A DNA stretch of 64,000 bases from Desulfotomaculum nigrificans DSM 574. Lineage in GTDB: Bacteria; Bacillota; Desulfotomaculia; Desulfotomaculales; Desulfotomaculaceae. Of this stretch, positions 17,450 to 27,863 are shown one piece after another. Position numbers and translations under genes: made by a program. Within the stretch, counting starts at the first letter, position 1. Every line of letters begins with the position of its first letter. The stretch covers positions 2,048,257-2,112,256 of the forward strand of contig NZ_KI912183.1 in NCBI RefSeq assembly GCF_000189755.2, given 5' to 3'. The notes beneath the pieces were generated by a model. That model ran no database searches and was not told where the DNA came from. It saw only the letters and a program-made list of their open reading frames with translations.

Positions 17450-18562
17450 CTACTGCATATTAATTAGGACTTTTTCCTGCCATAATTGAGGCAGCTTTTT
17501 GGCAGTGGTTTCCCATGCCTTAAAATCTTGAATGGGTTTTGCGTTTTTATATTCCTCTTTGGGTAGCAGTATCGCCTTTACATCATCAGGAAGTGTTACG
17601 TTATCCCTAATGGGGCGGGCATAACCCTTAGCCAAATTGATCTGTCCCTGATCACTCAGTATATATTCACGGGCCAGCATAGCTGCATGGGGGTGGGGGG
17701 CATACTTGTTGATAATGGTGGCATAGCCACTTACCACTGATCCGTCGCTGGGGATGCAAACCTCATAATTTTCTTTACCCAACCGGTCCCGGTAGCCTAA
17801 TGCATTAAAATCCCACAGAATTCCTACCTCAACTTCTCCCTTTTCCAGGTTGGCGATACTGGGATCCAGCGTGGAAAGCCTTTTTTGTTTCGCTAACTGC
17901 GCGTAGAAGTCCAATGCCGGTTCGATGTTGGATTCATTACCACCCAAGGCTAAAGCGGTTGCCAGGATAGCATTCTGGGCCTGGGCAGCTTTACTAACAT
18001 CTCCAACAGCCACCTTATAATTTCCTTTTAAGAGGTCCGCCCAGCTCTTTGGTGGGTCTTTAACAATTTTTTTATTAACAATGAAGGCAATTGTACCCTG
18101 GTAGCCAACTATCCAGTGTCCGTCCTTATCTTTTGCCCATGCAGGAATATCATTCCAGTAAGAAGTTTTATAAGGTTGAGTCACACCTTTGGTAACAGCA
18201 ACGGGGGCGAATGTAAGACCAATATCTCCGATATCCGCCGTGGGTTTGTCTTTTTCAGCTTCAAATTTGGCAATCTCTTCTGCACTGGACATGTCTGTGT
18301 CGGTGTGTTGCAAACCATATATTTTAGATAAGTCATTCCAGGTATCTTTCCAGTTAGCCCAACTGTCCGGCATCCCTACGCTGACAATCTTACCTTCTTC
18401 TTTTGCCTTTTTCGTGATTTCATCCAGTGATAAATTAGCTGCTGTCTGTTTGGTTGCCCCGCTGTCGGCGCTTGTACCGCAACCCGTCACGAGTGTTGTA
18501 GCAAGCACAGCCAGCATACACAGGGCAATAAGTTTTTGCTTAACCTTGCTATAAAGTTTCAT
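17450..18562 (-). CDS. ABC transporter substrate-binding lipoprotein
   Basis: 370 residues with a lipoprotein signal (LVTGCGTS, lipidated Cys at ~28). It has the two-lobed fold of family-1/6 binding proteins related to those for Fe(III), polyamines and 2-aminoethylphosphonate. Conserved-looking segments are ADIGDIGLTFAP and GILWDFNALGYRDRLG. It is first in the operon, with AAGGAGG at 11 bases from the ATG and a TATACT-like -10 about 40 bases further up. The phosphodiesterase next to it favours a phosphorus-containing ligand, but this is inference. Confidence 0.88.
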   Translation of the reverse strand: MKLYSKVKQKLIALCMLAVLATTLVTGCGTSADSGATKQTAANLSLDEITKKAKEEGKIVSVGMPDSWANWKDTWNDLSKIYGLQHTDTDMSSAEEIAKFEAEKDKPTADIGDIGLTFAPVAVTKGVTQPYKTSYWNDIPAWAKDKDGHWIVGYQGTIAFIVNKKIVKDPPKSWADLLKGNYKVAVGDVSKAAQAQNAILATALALGGNESNIEPALDFYAQLAKQKRLSTLDPSIANLEKGEVEVGILWDFNALGYRDRLGKENYEVCIPSDGSVVSGYATIINKYAPHPHAAMLAREYILSDQGQINLAKGYARPIRDNVTLPDDVKAILLPKEEYKNAKPIQDFKAWETTAKKLPQLWQEKVLINMQ

Positions 18563-19001
18563 AGAAAAAATAACCTCCTTAGAAATGATTTCAAAGTATA
18601 TGTTAGTTTAGTAAGATTAAGAAAAGTAGAGGTTTACTGTTAGCTTTAGGTAAAATACTTTAGGTAAAATATATGGTATTTTATTGATTGATGTTGTTTT
18701 TTGAACAGTGTAATATCTTAATCTGTACTTTATTGTGCAGCTAGGTACATCCATAAATAATCCGGTAAATAAAATCACATAGAAAAAGAAAAAGCATGCT
18801 CTTTTTGCGGTATTGTTTAATCGCCAGACCAAACAAACCAGACAAAGAAGCATACTTTTTACCTTTATGATTACACAGCTTTAATATATGGAAACGGCTT
18901 ATGAGTCGGAGAAGTAGCCAGGTTAAAGATTTGTGATATTGCAGTAAAAGCATGCGGGTTCGGATAGAAAACGCCAAGCATAATACAAACCGAATACCAT
19001 T
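18563..19001 (-). other. Intergenic region with a possible decayed coding remnant
   Basis: The part next to 18562 is the leader of the binding-protein operon. Between about 18770 and 18980 a minus-strand frame (RTRMLLLQYHKSLTWLLLRL) has a faint likeness to the C-terminus of family-2 glycosyltransferases, but it has no start, ribosome site or full domain. I regard it as a remnant or chance. Nothing else is seen. Confidence 0.25.
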
Positions 19002-20100
19002 TTATCGTTTCTGTTTGAGATAGGCGGCAATAAATTCATCGATGGCGCCATCCATGACGGCGTAAACGTTGCCCACTTCCACCCCGGTGCGGTGGTCCTT
19101 AACCAGGCTGTAGGGGTGAAAAACATAGGATCTGATCTGGCTGCCCCAGGCGATATCCTTTTGGTCGCCCCGCAGGGCCGCCAGTTCTTCTTCTTTTTTA
19201 CGCAGTTCCAGGTCTATCAGCTTGGCCTTCAGCAATTTCATGGCCGCCGCCCGGTTATAGGTCTGAGACCGCTCGTTCTGGCAGGCCACCACAATGCCGG
19301 TGGGCAGGTGAGTGATGCGCACCGCCGAGTCAGTCTTATTGACGTGCTGGCCGCCGGCCCCGCCGGAGCGGTAAGTGTCTATCTTCAAATCCTCGGGCCG
19401 GATATTTACCTCCACCTCGTCATCCACCACCGGCAGTACGTCCACCGAGGCAAAGGATGTATGCCGACGGCCCGCCGCATCAAAGGGGGAGATGCGCACC
19501 AGCCGGTGTACCCCCTTTTCGGATTTGAGGTAGCCGTAGGCATTGGGTCCGGATACTTGAATGGTGGCGCTTTTCACCCCGGCTTCATCTCCGGGGAGCA
19601 GGTCTAAAACTTCCACCTTATAGTTATGGTTCTCACAGTAGCGGGTAAACATCCGCAGCAGCATCTGCACCCAGTCCTGGGATTCGGTGCCGCCCGCCCC
19701 GGCGTGCAGGGATAAAATGGCATCGTTGCGGTCATAGGGACCGGAGAGCATGACCTCCAGCTCCATATCTGCCACCCTTTTGGTTAATGATGCCAGGTCT
19801 GATTTCAGCTCATCATCCAGCAGAGGGTCCTCTTCTTCGTTACACAGTTCCAGCATGACCTCCAGGTCCTGGTAAGCGGATTCCAAAGAATTAAAGGCCT
19901 CCACCTTATCCTTAAGCAGGGCCAGTTTTTGGGTGACCTGCTGGCTATGTTCGGTGTTATCCCAGAAACCTTCCTGGGTCATTTCATGCTCCAGTTTTTC
20001 TATTTCCTGTTGCTGGTTAGCAATGTCAAAGAGAAACCCTCAAATCTTCGATACGCTTCCCCAGCAGCTCCAGTTCGCGCCTTACTTCAGGATCAATCAA
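19002..20100 (-). CDS. prfB: Peptide chain release factor 2 with programmed +1 frameshift
   Basis: Recognises UGA and UAA stop codons at the ribosome. Translation begins at the TTG at 20100 (Met-Ile-Asp-Pro-Glu-Val-Arg-Arg) with AAAGGAG nine bases upstream. It reaches an in-frame TGA at 20026-20028 after CTT. Skipping one base there (CTT TGA C) continues as Leu-Asp-Ile-Ala-Asn and joins the 19982 frame. This is the autoregulatory prfB site, with an AGGG sequence just before it. Total length is about 365 residues. The GGQ motif is in SGGAGGQHVNKT, and the stop-codon tripeptide SPF is in VRISPFDAAGRR. Confidence 0.95.
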
Positions 20101-20168
20101 TACCTTCAACTCCTTTAGGAATCACCCTACCGGTAGGGTGGTACTTCTGTTATGATGGGCTGTTGCTT

Positions 20169-22790
20169 TTATGCTCCCCGCCCGCAGCATTTCTTGTACT
20201 TTTTACCGCTGCCGCAGGGACAGGGATCGTTGCGGCCCACCTGCTGTTCCTTACGCACGGGCTTTGGGGGCCCCTCTTCCTGGTAGCGATTCTCCACCAC
20301 TACCCGCTGTTTCTCGGGCTGCGGTGCCACCAGATTAACCCGGAAAATGTAGCGCACCACATCTTCCTGGATACTGGCGATCATATTATTAAACATTTCA
20401 TAGGCTTCAAATTTATATTCAATGAGGGGATCCTTCTGACCATAAGCTCTGAGGCCAATGCCCTCACGCAGCTGATCCATGGCATCCAGGTGATCCATCC
20501 ATTTCTCGTCCACCAGCCGCAGCATGACCACCCGCTCGATCTCCCGCAGGGTCTCGGCTCCCAACTCTTCCTCCCGGGTCTTGTAAATGGCCAGGGCTCG
20601 TTCCAGCAGCTCGTCCTTCAGGGCATCCCGGCCCATATCCTCCAGGTCGGATACCTTTAAGTCATGGTTGGGCAGGTAGAATTGGGAGGCGTATTCCAAC
20701 AGGCCGGCCAGATCCCATTCCTCCTGATGCACACCCTCCGGCGCATACATATCCACTGAGCGGCCCACCACCGTGGCGATGGTATCCTTAATATGCTCGG
20801 CCATGTTCTCGCCGGTCAGCACCCGGCGCCGCTGCTCATATATCAGCTCCCGCTGCTGGTTCATCACATCATCGTAATTCAAAACGTGCTTACGAATATC
20901 AAAGTTGCGGTTTTCCACCCGTTTTTGGGCAGACTCGATGGACTTGGTAATCAGGCTGTGCTCAATGGGCACATCTTCTTCCATACCCAGGCGATCCATC
21001 AGGCCGGCAATATTGTCGGAACCAAAGAGCCGCATCAAATCATCTTCCAGGGAGATGTAAAACTGGCTGGAACCAGGGTCCCCCTGCCGGCCGGCCCGGC
21101 CCCGCAGCTGGTTATCAATCCGGCGGCTTTCATGGCGCTCGGTGCCGATGATATGCAGGCCACCCAGGGCCACCACCTTCTCCCGCTCTTCCTCACACTG
21201 CTTTTTATACTGCGCCAACAGCCGTTGGTATTCAGCCTCAGCCTCTTCTCCGGTGAGCCCCTTCTTGCGCAGTTCAGCCTGGGCCAGCGCCTCGGGATTG
21301 CCGCCCAAAAGAATATCGGTACCGCGGCCGGCCATGTTGGTGGCAATGGTCACCGCATTTAACCGGCCGGCCTGGGCGATAATTTCGGCCTCTTTCTCGT
21401 GGTACTTGGCGTTCAGTACCTGGTGCGGGATACCCTTACGCTTCAACATGCCGCTGACCAGTTCGGACTTTTCAATGGAGATGGTACCCACCAGCACCGG
21501 CTGGCCGGTGGCGTGGCGCTTAGCCACATCTTCCACCACCGCCCGGAACTTGGCGGCCTCGGTTTTATACACCAAATCCGGCAGGTCCTGACGGATCATG
21601 GGCCGGTTGGTGGGGATAACGATTACATCCAGACCGTAAATCTTGCGGAATTCCTCTTCTTCCGTGACAGCGGTACCGGTCATACCGGCCAACTTCTTAT
21701 ACATCCGGAAGTAATTCTGGAAGGTAATGGTGGCCAAGGTCTGGGACTCCCGCTCAATTTTAACCCCTTCTTTAGCCTCAATGGCCTGGTGCAGCCCGTC
21801 ACTGTAGCGGCGGCCAAACATCAGGCGGCCGGTAAATTCGTCAACAATAACTACTTCGCCATCTTTCACCACATAGTCCCGATCCCGCTTCATCAAGGCA
21901 TGGGCCTTGAGGGCCTGGTTCAAGTGGTGGGTTAACTCCATGTTCGCATCATCGTAGAGGTTGGCCACACCCAGCATCTTCTCCACCTTGGCTACCCCTT
22001 CCTCGGTGAGCAGGGCGGTATGGGCCTTTTCATCCACCGTATAGTCGGTATCCTTGGTGAGTCTTGGCACTATTCGGGCCATGGTATAGTACAGGTCAGT
22101 GGGCTTGTCCGCCTGACCGGAAATAATCAAGGGGGTTCTGGCCTCGTCAATTAAAATACTGTCCACTTCGTCCACAATGGCGTAGTTCAGTTCCCGCTGT
22201 ACCAGCTGCTCCGGGTGAAGAGCCATGTTATCCCGCAGGTAATCAAAACCGAATTCGTTGTTGGTACCGTAAGTGATGTCGGCATTGTAAGCCCGGCGGC
22301 GTTCCTCCCAGTCCAGGCCGTGCACAATCAATCCCACGGACAGACCCAGGAAATTGTACAATTGGCCCATCCATTCACTGTCACGGGTGGCCAGGTAATC
22401 GTTCACGGTAACCACGTGCACACCACGGCCGGTCAGAGCGTTGAGATAAACCGGCAGGGTGGCCACCAGGGTTTTACCTTCACCGGTTTTCATCTCGGCA
22501 ATGCGTCCTTCATGCAGCACGGCGCCACCAATGAGCTGGACATCAAAGTGGCGCATGTTCAGCACCCGTTTGGAGGCTTCCCGCACCACGGCAAAGGCCC
22601 GGGGCAGAATATCCTCCAGGGTCTGACCGTTGGCCAGCAGTTGTTTGAATTCAGCAGTCTTGCCCCGCAGTTCCTCATCGGTGAGCCGGGAAATCTCCGG
22701 TTCCAGACCGTTAATATCATCCACTATGCGCTGTAAACGCTTAATCTCACGGGCGTTGTCGTCAAAAAGATTTTTTAAAAACTTGAGCAA
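20169..22790 (-). CDS. secA: Protein translocase ATPase SecA
   Basis: Motor of Sec protein export. The best start is the TTG at 22790, giving [13 protein letters not shown] with AAAGGTGG seven bases before it; the longer ATG frame at 22808 begins inside the ribosome site. About 873 residues. Walker A is MKTGEGKT, and the DEAD-type motif is [12 protein letters not shown]. The second RecA domain carries [10 protein letters not shown], and the C-terminus is a SEC-C zinc site ([15 protein letters not shown]). It lies 68 bases upstream of prfB in the same direction. Five GTGAGAA-type heptamers end two bases before its ribosome site. Confidence 0.96.
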   Translation of the reverse strand: MLKFLKNLFDDNAREIKRLQRIVDDINGLEPEISRLTDEELRGKTAEFKQLLANGQTLEDILPRAFAVVREASKRVLNMRHFDVQLIGGAVLHEGRIAEMKTGEGKTLVATLPVYLNALTGRGVHVVTVNDYLATRDSEWMGQLYNFLGLSVGLIVHGLDWEERRRAYNADITYGTNNEFGFDYLRDNMALHPEQLVQRELNYAIVDEVDSILIDEARTPLIISGQADKPTDLYYTMARIVPRLTKDTDYTVDEKAHTALLTEEGVAKVEKMLGVANLYDDANMELTHHLNQALKAHALMKRDRDYVVKDGEVVIVDEFTGRLMFGRRYSDGLHQAIEAKEGVKIERESQTLATITFQNYFRMYKKLAGMTGTAVTEEEEFRKIYGLDVIVIPTNRPMIRQDLPDLVYKTEAAKFRAVVEDVAKRHATGQPVLVGTISIEKSELVSGMLKRKGIPHQVLNAKYHEKEAEIIAQAGRLNAVTIATNMAGRGTDILLGGNPEALAQAELRKKGLTGEEAEAEYQRLLAQYKKQCEEEREKVVALGGLHIIGTERHESRRIDNQLRGRAGRQGDPGSSQFYISLEDDLMRLFGSDNIAGLMDRLGMEEDVPIEHSLITKSIESAQKRVENRNFDIRKHVLNYDDVMNQQRELIYEQRRRVLTGENMAEHIKDTIATVVGRSVDMYAPEGVHQEEWDLAGLLEYASQFYLPNHDLKVSDLEDMGRDALKDELLERALAIYKTREEELGAETLREIERVVMLRLVDEKWMDHLDAMDQLREGIGLRAYGQKDPLIEYKFEAYEMFNNMIASIQEDVVRYIFRVNLVAPQPEKQRVVVENRYQEEGPPKPVRKEQQVGRNDPCPCGSGKKYKKCCGRGA

Positions 22791-22808
22791 TGGTTTACCA
22801 CCTTTCAT

Positions 22809-22843
22809 GTGAGAAGTGAGAGGTGAGAAGTCAGAGGTGAGAA
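22809..22843. repeat. Five tandem heptamers (GTGAGAA type) in the secA leader
   Basis: GTGAGAA, GTGAGAG, GTGAGAA, GTCAGAG and GTGAGAA follow one another without gaps on the plus strand, just upstream of the secA ribosome site. The 7-bp period and position resemble the larger intergenic repeats elsewhere in the window. Confidence 0.8.
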
Positions 22844-22925
22844 TCTTCTACCTGCTGCACTTCGCTTTGGAGAAAATAATTCAATCGGTAAATAGTTTAA
22901 CATTTTAAGATTAAAATTGAATTAA

Positions 22926-22944
22926 AGGAACCGCTCAGGTTCCT
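22926..22944 (-). terminator. Hairpin between the alcohol dehydrogenase and secA
   Basis: AGGAACCTGAGCGGTTCCT followed on the minus strand by TTAATT. It could end transcripts from upstream before the secA leader. A second, weaker GC-stem with seven T lies near 23103-23140, just after the dehydrogenase stop. The rest of 22844-23184 shows nothing I recognise. Confidence 0.5.
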
Positions 22945-23184
22945 CCATGGCTAATTATTCCAAAATATTCTATCACCCTGTACCGGCTAAAGCAAGAAAA
23001 CAGATTTAAAATACTTCTCCCCCGCCAATTAATATTCCTGCCCCCGGGCGGATAAATCAAACTGGTAAATATATGATCGAGCAGAGCAACACCGTATATT
23101 CATAAAAAAAGAAAGCCGGGAATAATATCCGCAGCTTCCAATACACAAATTCTGTAAACTTTCGGGGTGACCCGGAGGTTTGGA

Positions 23185-24243
23185 TTAATCAACTAATACC
23201 ACAGGTTTAATTAGATCTTTGGGTTTATCTTTCATTAGTAATAATGCCTTTTCACAGTTTTCAATACCCTTGAACACGTGAGTTACTAATTTGCCGGGAT
23301 CAAGACGGTTATATTTTACAAGATCAATTAACATTTCCATTCTCCGGCGGCCACCGGGACATAATCCGCCTTTAATGGTTTTATGAGCCATGCCGCTGCC
23401 CCACTCAAGGCGCGGAATCGGTAAAATTTCTCCTTCACCATGATAGTTAATATTAGAGATTGTGCCACCTGGTTTAGTCATTTTTATAGCTTGAGCTACA
23501 ACTTCGGGTTTTCCCCCGGCAATGATTGTTGCATCTGCGCCCTTACCATTTGTAAGTTTTAATACCTGATCAACAATATCGCCATTTCTGTAGTTAACAA
23601 TATCTGTGGCTCCATAGAATTTTGCGGCCTCTACACAAACCGGCCTGCTCCCTACAGCGATAAGTCTGCCTGCGCCACGTAATTTTGCACCGGCCACACC
23701 CATTAAGCCCACCGGGCCAATACCAATAACTACCACCGTTGCACCCAGCTGAATATCTGCATTCTCAGCACCGTGCAAACCGGTAGTTACCATATCAGGA
23801 ATCATTGCTGCTGCCTCAAGGGGTATTCCATCCGGCAAATGGGCCAGATTCATATCAGCATCGTTAACATGGAAGTATTCACCCATTGAACCATCTTTGA
23901 TGTTGGAGAATTTCCAACCAGCCAACATCCCGCCTGAATGCTGGTGAAATCCTGCTGCAGCCTCCAAAGTGCGCCAATCCGGGGTGATAGCAGGCACTAC
24001 TACACGGTCGCCAGGTTTAAAATCTTTAACTTCACTACCTACCTCAACCACTTCACCGATAGCTTCATGACCCAGGATCATATTATGTCTTTCACCAATG
24101 GCACCTTCAAAAACAGTGTGGATGTCGGATGTACACGGAGCTATTGCTAAAGGACGACAAATTGCATCATAGGGTCCGGCAACCGGCCTATCCTTTTCTA
24201 TCCAACCTACTTCACCGATACGAAGCATTGCAAAACCTTTCAT
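23185..24243 (-). CDS. NADP-dependent secondary alcohol dehydrogenase (zinc type)
   Basis: 352 residues, the same length as the Thermoanaerobacter brockii and Clostridium beijerinckii secondary alcohol dehydrogenases and very close to them along the whole sequence. It interconverts secondary alcohols (2-propanol, 2-butanol) and ketones, also primary alcohols, with NADP(H). Catalytic zinc ligands Cys37, His59 and Glu60 are in APCTSDIHT and LGHEAIG. The Rossmann motif is GIGPVGLMGVAGA, and GSRP is the NADP-preferring loop. A GGGGGTG site precedes the ATG. It lies 160 bases after the transhydrogenase genes in the same direction, which would recycle its NADPH. Confidence 0.93.
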   Translation of the reverse strand: MKGFAMLRIGEVGWIEKDRPVAGPYDAICRPLAIAPCTSDIHTVFEGAIGERHNMILGHEAIGEVVEVGSEVKDFKPGDRVVVPAITPDWRTLEAAAGFHQHSGGMLAGWKFSNIKDGSMGEYFHVNDADMNLAHLPDGIPLEAAAMIPDMVTTGLHGAENADIQLGATVVVIGIGPVGLMGVAGAKLRGAGRLIAVGSRPVCVEAAKFYGATDIVNYRNGDIVDQVLKLTNGKGADATIIAGGKPEVVAQAIKMTKPGGTISNINYHGEGEILPIPRLEWGSGMAHKTIKGGLCPGGRRRMEMLIDLVKYNRLDPGKLVTHVFKGIENCEKALLLMKDKPKDLIKPVVLVD

Positions 24244-24348
24244 TAATTAGCACCCCCATAAATTTAAATAATTTATTAAAGCGACAAGACAACCGCTTAT
24301 ATTTGTATAACACCCCCTTTTTCCCCGTTACTGCAACCAGATGCTGCC

Positions 24349-24368
24349 AAATAGCAGTTTTGCTATTT
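24349..24368. promoter_or_regulatory. Inverted repeat upstream of the secondary alcohol dehydrogenase
   Basis: AAATAGCA and TGCTATTT face each other around a four-base gap, between the stnC end and the dehydrogenase start. It could be an operator or a weak terminator; the T-run is poor on the minus strand. Confidence 0.35.
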
Positions 24369-24403
24369 TGAAGATTATGTCTTTTATTTTTTGGCCAAGG
24401 GTG

Positions 24404-27400
24404 TTATCTTTTGAGAAATTGGTTTAAAACTTCTTTGTATATTTCTTCCTGATTAGAGTAGTTTACTTGCTTACTAAAAGCTTGCGCTAACTCAATTAAA
24501 ATCTCCCAATTTTCCTTACCGGCTAACGGGTGTAAAGCTGCCTGCAAGCGCTGCACTTTGCCTTCAACATTAGTAACACTTCCATTGGTTTCAGCATACA
24601 TAGCTCCGGGTAATATCACATCAGCATTAATATCCTTTGGTAAGTAAGGGCTAATAACAACTGTTTTGACTCCATGCTTAAACAGTTGGCTGTCTAACCC
24701 GGCACTATCACCTACAACCAGCAACCCTTTTATAGATCCATCAGTTATTTCATTTAAAAGTACCTGGTAATCACTTTCATCATTTTTTTATTCCTAATTT
24801 AAATTGATATTGTATATTACCATAGGGGTAGAGAGTAATGATACCCCTACCAGTTACCCCAAGGTTGCCGGTAATGAATGCAAACTTGCTTAATAAGTCT
24901 AATTCCTTATGGGAAAGATTTTCACCGTCCACAACTATGACCGGGTTTCTGGCTCTGATGTATAAGTGTATAAACTCCATAATCTTTTGTGATTTTAGCA
25001 GAAATGATTCTGCGATACTGTAGAAATCCTCTTTAAATTGATTCTCTAATCCGCAAATATAGACTAAGTTTTCATTGGCAACCTTACCATCGACTAAATC
25101 ATACTGCAGTATATAGCGAACAAAGGATTCAAACAGCCTTTCTGTACTGCTCTTAGTAATCCTTAACGTGTATGCAGCCAGGGGATCCAGATTGCTGACA
25201 TTTGAGCCTATGATTAACAGCTTACTGCCGTTTTCCACAGCTTTTCTAATTTTATAAGCTATAATTGGGTAGCGGAGAGGAACTTCTCCCCCAACTACCA
25301 TAATCAAATCACTTGAAGCCAACTCATTTAATGACGGCTTTAACCCCTCTCTATAAATCTCCGCTGCTACTCTTCCTGTGGACACTGGAACAGTACTGTA
25401 AATTTTATTTGTTCCTAAATACATACGGCCAATTTTATATGCCAGGTAATTTTCTTCGTTGGATAACCTGGGGGAAACTGCTACTGCAATACTATCCAAA
25501 CCTTCAAAATCTCTTACCTGCCCTAAAATATCTGAAGCTGCATCAATGGCTTCCTGCCAAGAAACCGGCTCAAGATTACCGTTCTTATTTACCAGGGGAG
25601 ATCGTAATCTTTCCGGCCGGTGTACATCCTTACCGGCAAACATTCCTTTGCCGCAAAGAATACCATCATTAACGGTATCTCCCGACACAGGTGAAGATAT
25701 ATTAACTATTTGATCACCCGCTTTAAGAAGTTCCAATTTACAGCCTATATTACAGAAGGTGCATACTGATTCAACTTTCGTTGTTTTCCACGGGCCTGGT
25801 TTGGGCAAATTCACTTTGAATGTCAAGGCCCCCGTAGGACAGACCGCAACGCACTGGCCGCAGGAGTTACACGCAGTTTCTGTTAAAGGTTTCTTTAATG
25901 ATGGGAGAACCACGGTATCTGATCCACGGTTTACGAAACCTAAGGCACCGACACCCACAACTTCATGGCAGAATCTTACGCAATTCCCACAGAGGATGCA
26001 TTTATTCGGATCTCGAATAATCTCCGGGTGATCACTGAATACAGGATAGTTCCTTTCCCCAAAGCCCAACCTATTGGCCTGGACTTTCAGTTCAGTTGCA
26101 TACTCTCTCAATTTACAGTCAAAGACATCCAGACAGCCGCAGGATAGGCACCGTTCAGCTTCTTTCTTGGCCATTTCAGGGGTAAAGCCAAGCTCAAACT
26201 CATCAAAATTAACTTTTCTTACATCCGGCTCAATGGTGGGCATAGCTGTTCTGGGAATTCTTTCCCGATCGGCATATTCCGCCGGATCTATTTCATCCAG
26301 AGTCCCCCGGGTACAATTAAAGGGGCGCTCAACAGCCTTAACTACTTGACCTTTAAGAAATTGGTCGATGGAATCAGCCGCTTTACGGCCTGCAGCCAGT
26401 GCCTGGACAACTGTAGCAGGACCGGAAACACAGTCACCGGCAGCAAATAACCAGGCTATATTAGTCTGCATAGTTGACGTATTAACATCAATATTACCCC
26501 GCCGGTTTAATACTATTTCCTCACTTCCCAGCAGGCTGTTCTTATCCAGCTTCTGCCCGATGGCAATAATAACCATATCTGTTGGTATTTCAAATTCGGA
26601 TCCCTCAACGGGAACAGGACGACGCCTGCCTGAGGCATCAGGTTCACCAAGCTGCATTTTAATACATTTAAGTGATGTAACGCTGCCCTGTTCTCCAACA
26701 AACCCCACCGGTGCAGTTAGCATTTGAAACTTGATGCCTTCCTCCAAAGCCTGGGCGATTTCATGGTGATTAGCGGGCATCTGTTCTTGTGTGCGACGAT
26801 AAACTACAGTCACCTCTTTGGCGCCCAGTCTTATGGATGTCCTGGCAGCATCCATAGCAACATTGCCGCCACCAATGACAACAACCTTATTTCCTACCTT
26901 GATCGGCTGCCTTGAGGCAACCTCCCGCAGGAATTGGATACCCGAATATACTCCTTTCAGGTCTTCTCCCGGCAATTGCAGGCTCTGGTTAGCCCAGGAA
27001 CCAATCCCAATGAAAACGGCATCAAACCCCATCTGTTTTAATCCCTGTAAAGAGAAATCCCGACCTAATGCTTTATTCAAGAAAACGTTCCGGCAAAGAT
27101 CGGTGATAACCTCAATTTCCCGGTCCAATATGGCCTTTGGTAAACGATACTCCGGTATCCCATATCGCATCATCCCGCCTAATTGGGGAGCAGCCTCAAA
27201 AATACTCACCCGGTGACCTGCTAATGCTAAATAATAAGCCGCGGCTAACCCGGCAGGCCCCCCACCAATGACGGCTACCTGCTTACCGGTATCCTTTTTG
27301 ACCGGAGGAACATAAGGTCTTCCATCAACGTTACCAAAATCACCGGCAAATCTTTTTAAAGCACAAATAGAGACAGGGTCATCAACTAAATTACGGCGGC

Positions 27401-27863
27401 ATTCTTTCTCACAAAAACCGGGACAAACCCGCCCAACCGAGGACGGCAGAGGTATTTTCTCTCTAATTAATTTGGCCGCCTCTTGTATGTGACCGTTAGC
27501 AATATGAGCTACAAATCCTTGTATATCCACCTCCGCCGGACAAGCCAACTGGCAGGGACCAACACAATCACCGTTATGTTCTGCCAGCAATAGCTCCAAG
27601 CCCAGGCGGCGAACACCCATAACCTTATCTGTATTGGTTCTGACAACCATCCCTTCACTGACCTTAGCCCCGCAAGCTTGAACCAGTCCCCGGGCACCCT
27701 CGATTTCTACCAGACATTGCCGGCAAGCGCCAAAGGGCTTTAACCGGGGATCATGGCAAAAGGAAGGGATATTAAAACCGTTTTCCCTGGCTGCTTCGAG
27801 AAGGATGCTGTCCTTTTCCGCCAATATTTCTTTTCCGTCTATGGTGATTTTTACTTTAGACAC
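24404..27863 (-). CDS. stnC: Transhydrogenase subunit StnC (GltD-like plus NuoG-like), frame broken at an A7 run
   Basis: From 27863 a 1027-residue frame holds five parts in order. These are a [2Fe-2S] ferredoxin domain (CHDPRLKPFGACRQC), a cysteine-rich Fer4 region, and an NfnB/GltD domain with FAD motif GGGPAGLAAAYYLA and NADPH motif GGGNVAMDAARTS. Two 4Fe-4S motifs (CILCGNCVRFC, CNSCGQCVAVC) and a NuoG-like domain (CTFCNIGC) follow. At 24783-24789 there is a run of seven A and then TGA. One base fewer would join the frame ending at 24404, adding about 126 residues (LLVVGDSAGLD, LPGAMYAETNGS) that complete the NuoG-like fold. This is the StnC architecture of Sporomusa-type transhydrogenases. 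The break may be mutation, assembly error or recoding. Confidence 0.82.

Noticed and set aside
20793-21362. Plus-strand frame over secA
   Set aside because: Antisense shadow of secA.
24333-24360. Sigma-54 promoter before the secondary alcohol dehydrogenase
   Set aside because: TTTGGCAGCATCTGGTTGCA looks similar, but the GG to GC distance is two bases too long for sigma-54.
24780-24782. Selenocysteine reading of the TGA in stnC
   Set aside because: TGA follows directly on a homopolymer and the frame after it does not continue; the correct continuation is in another frame.
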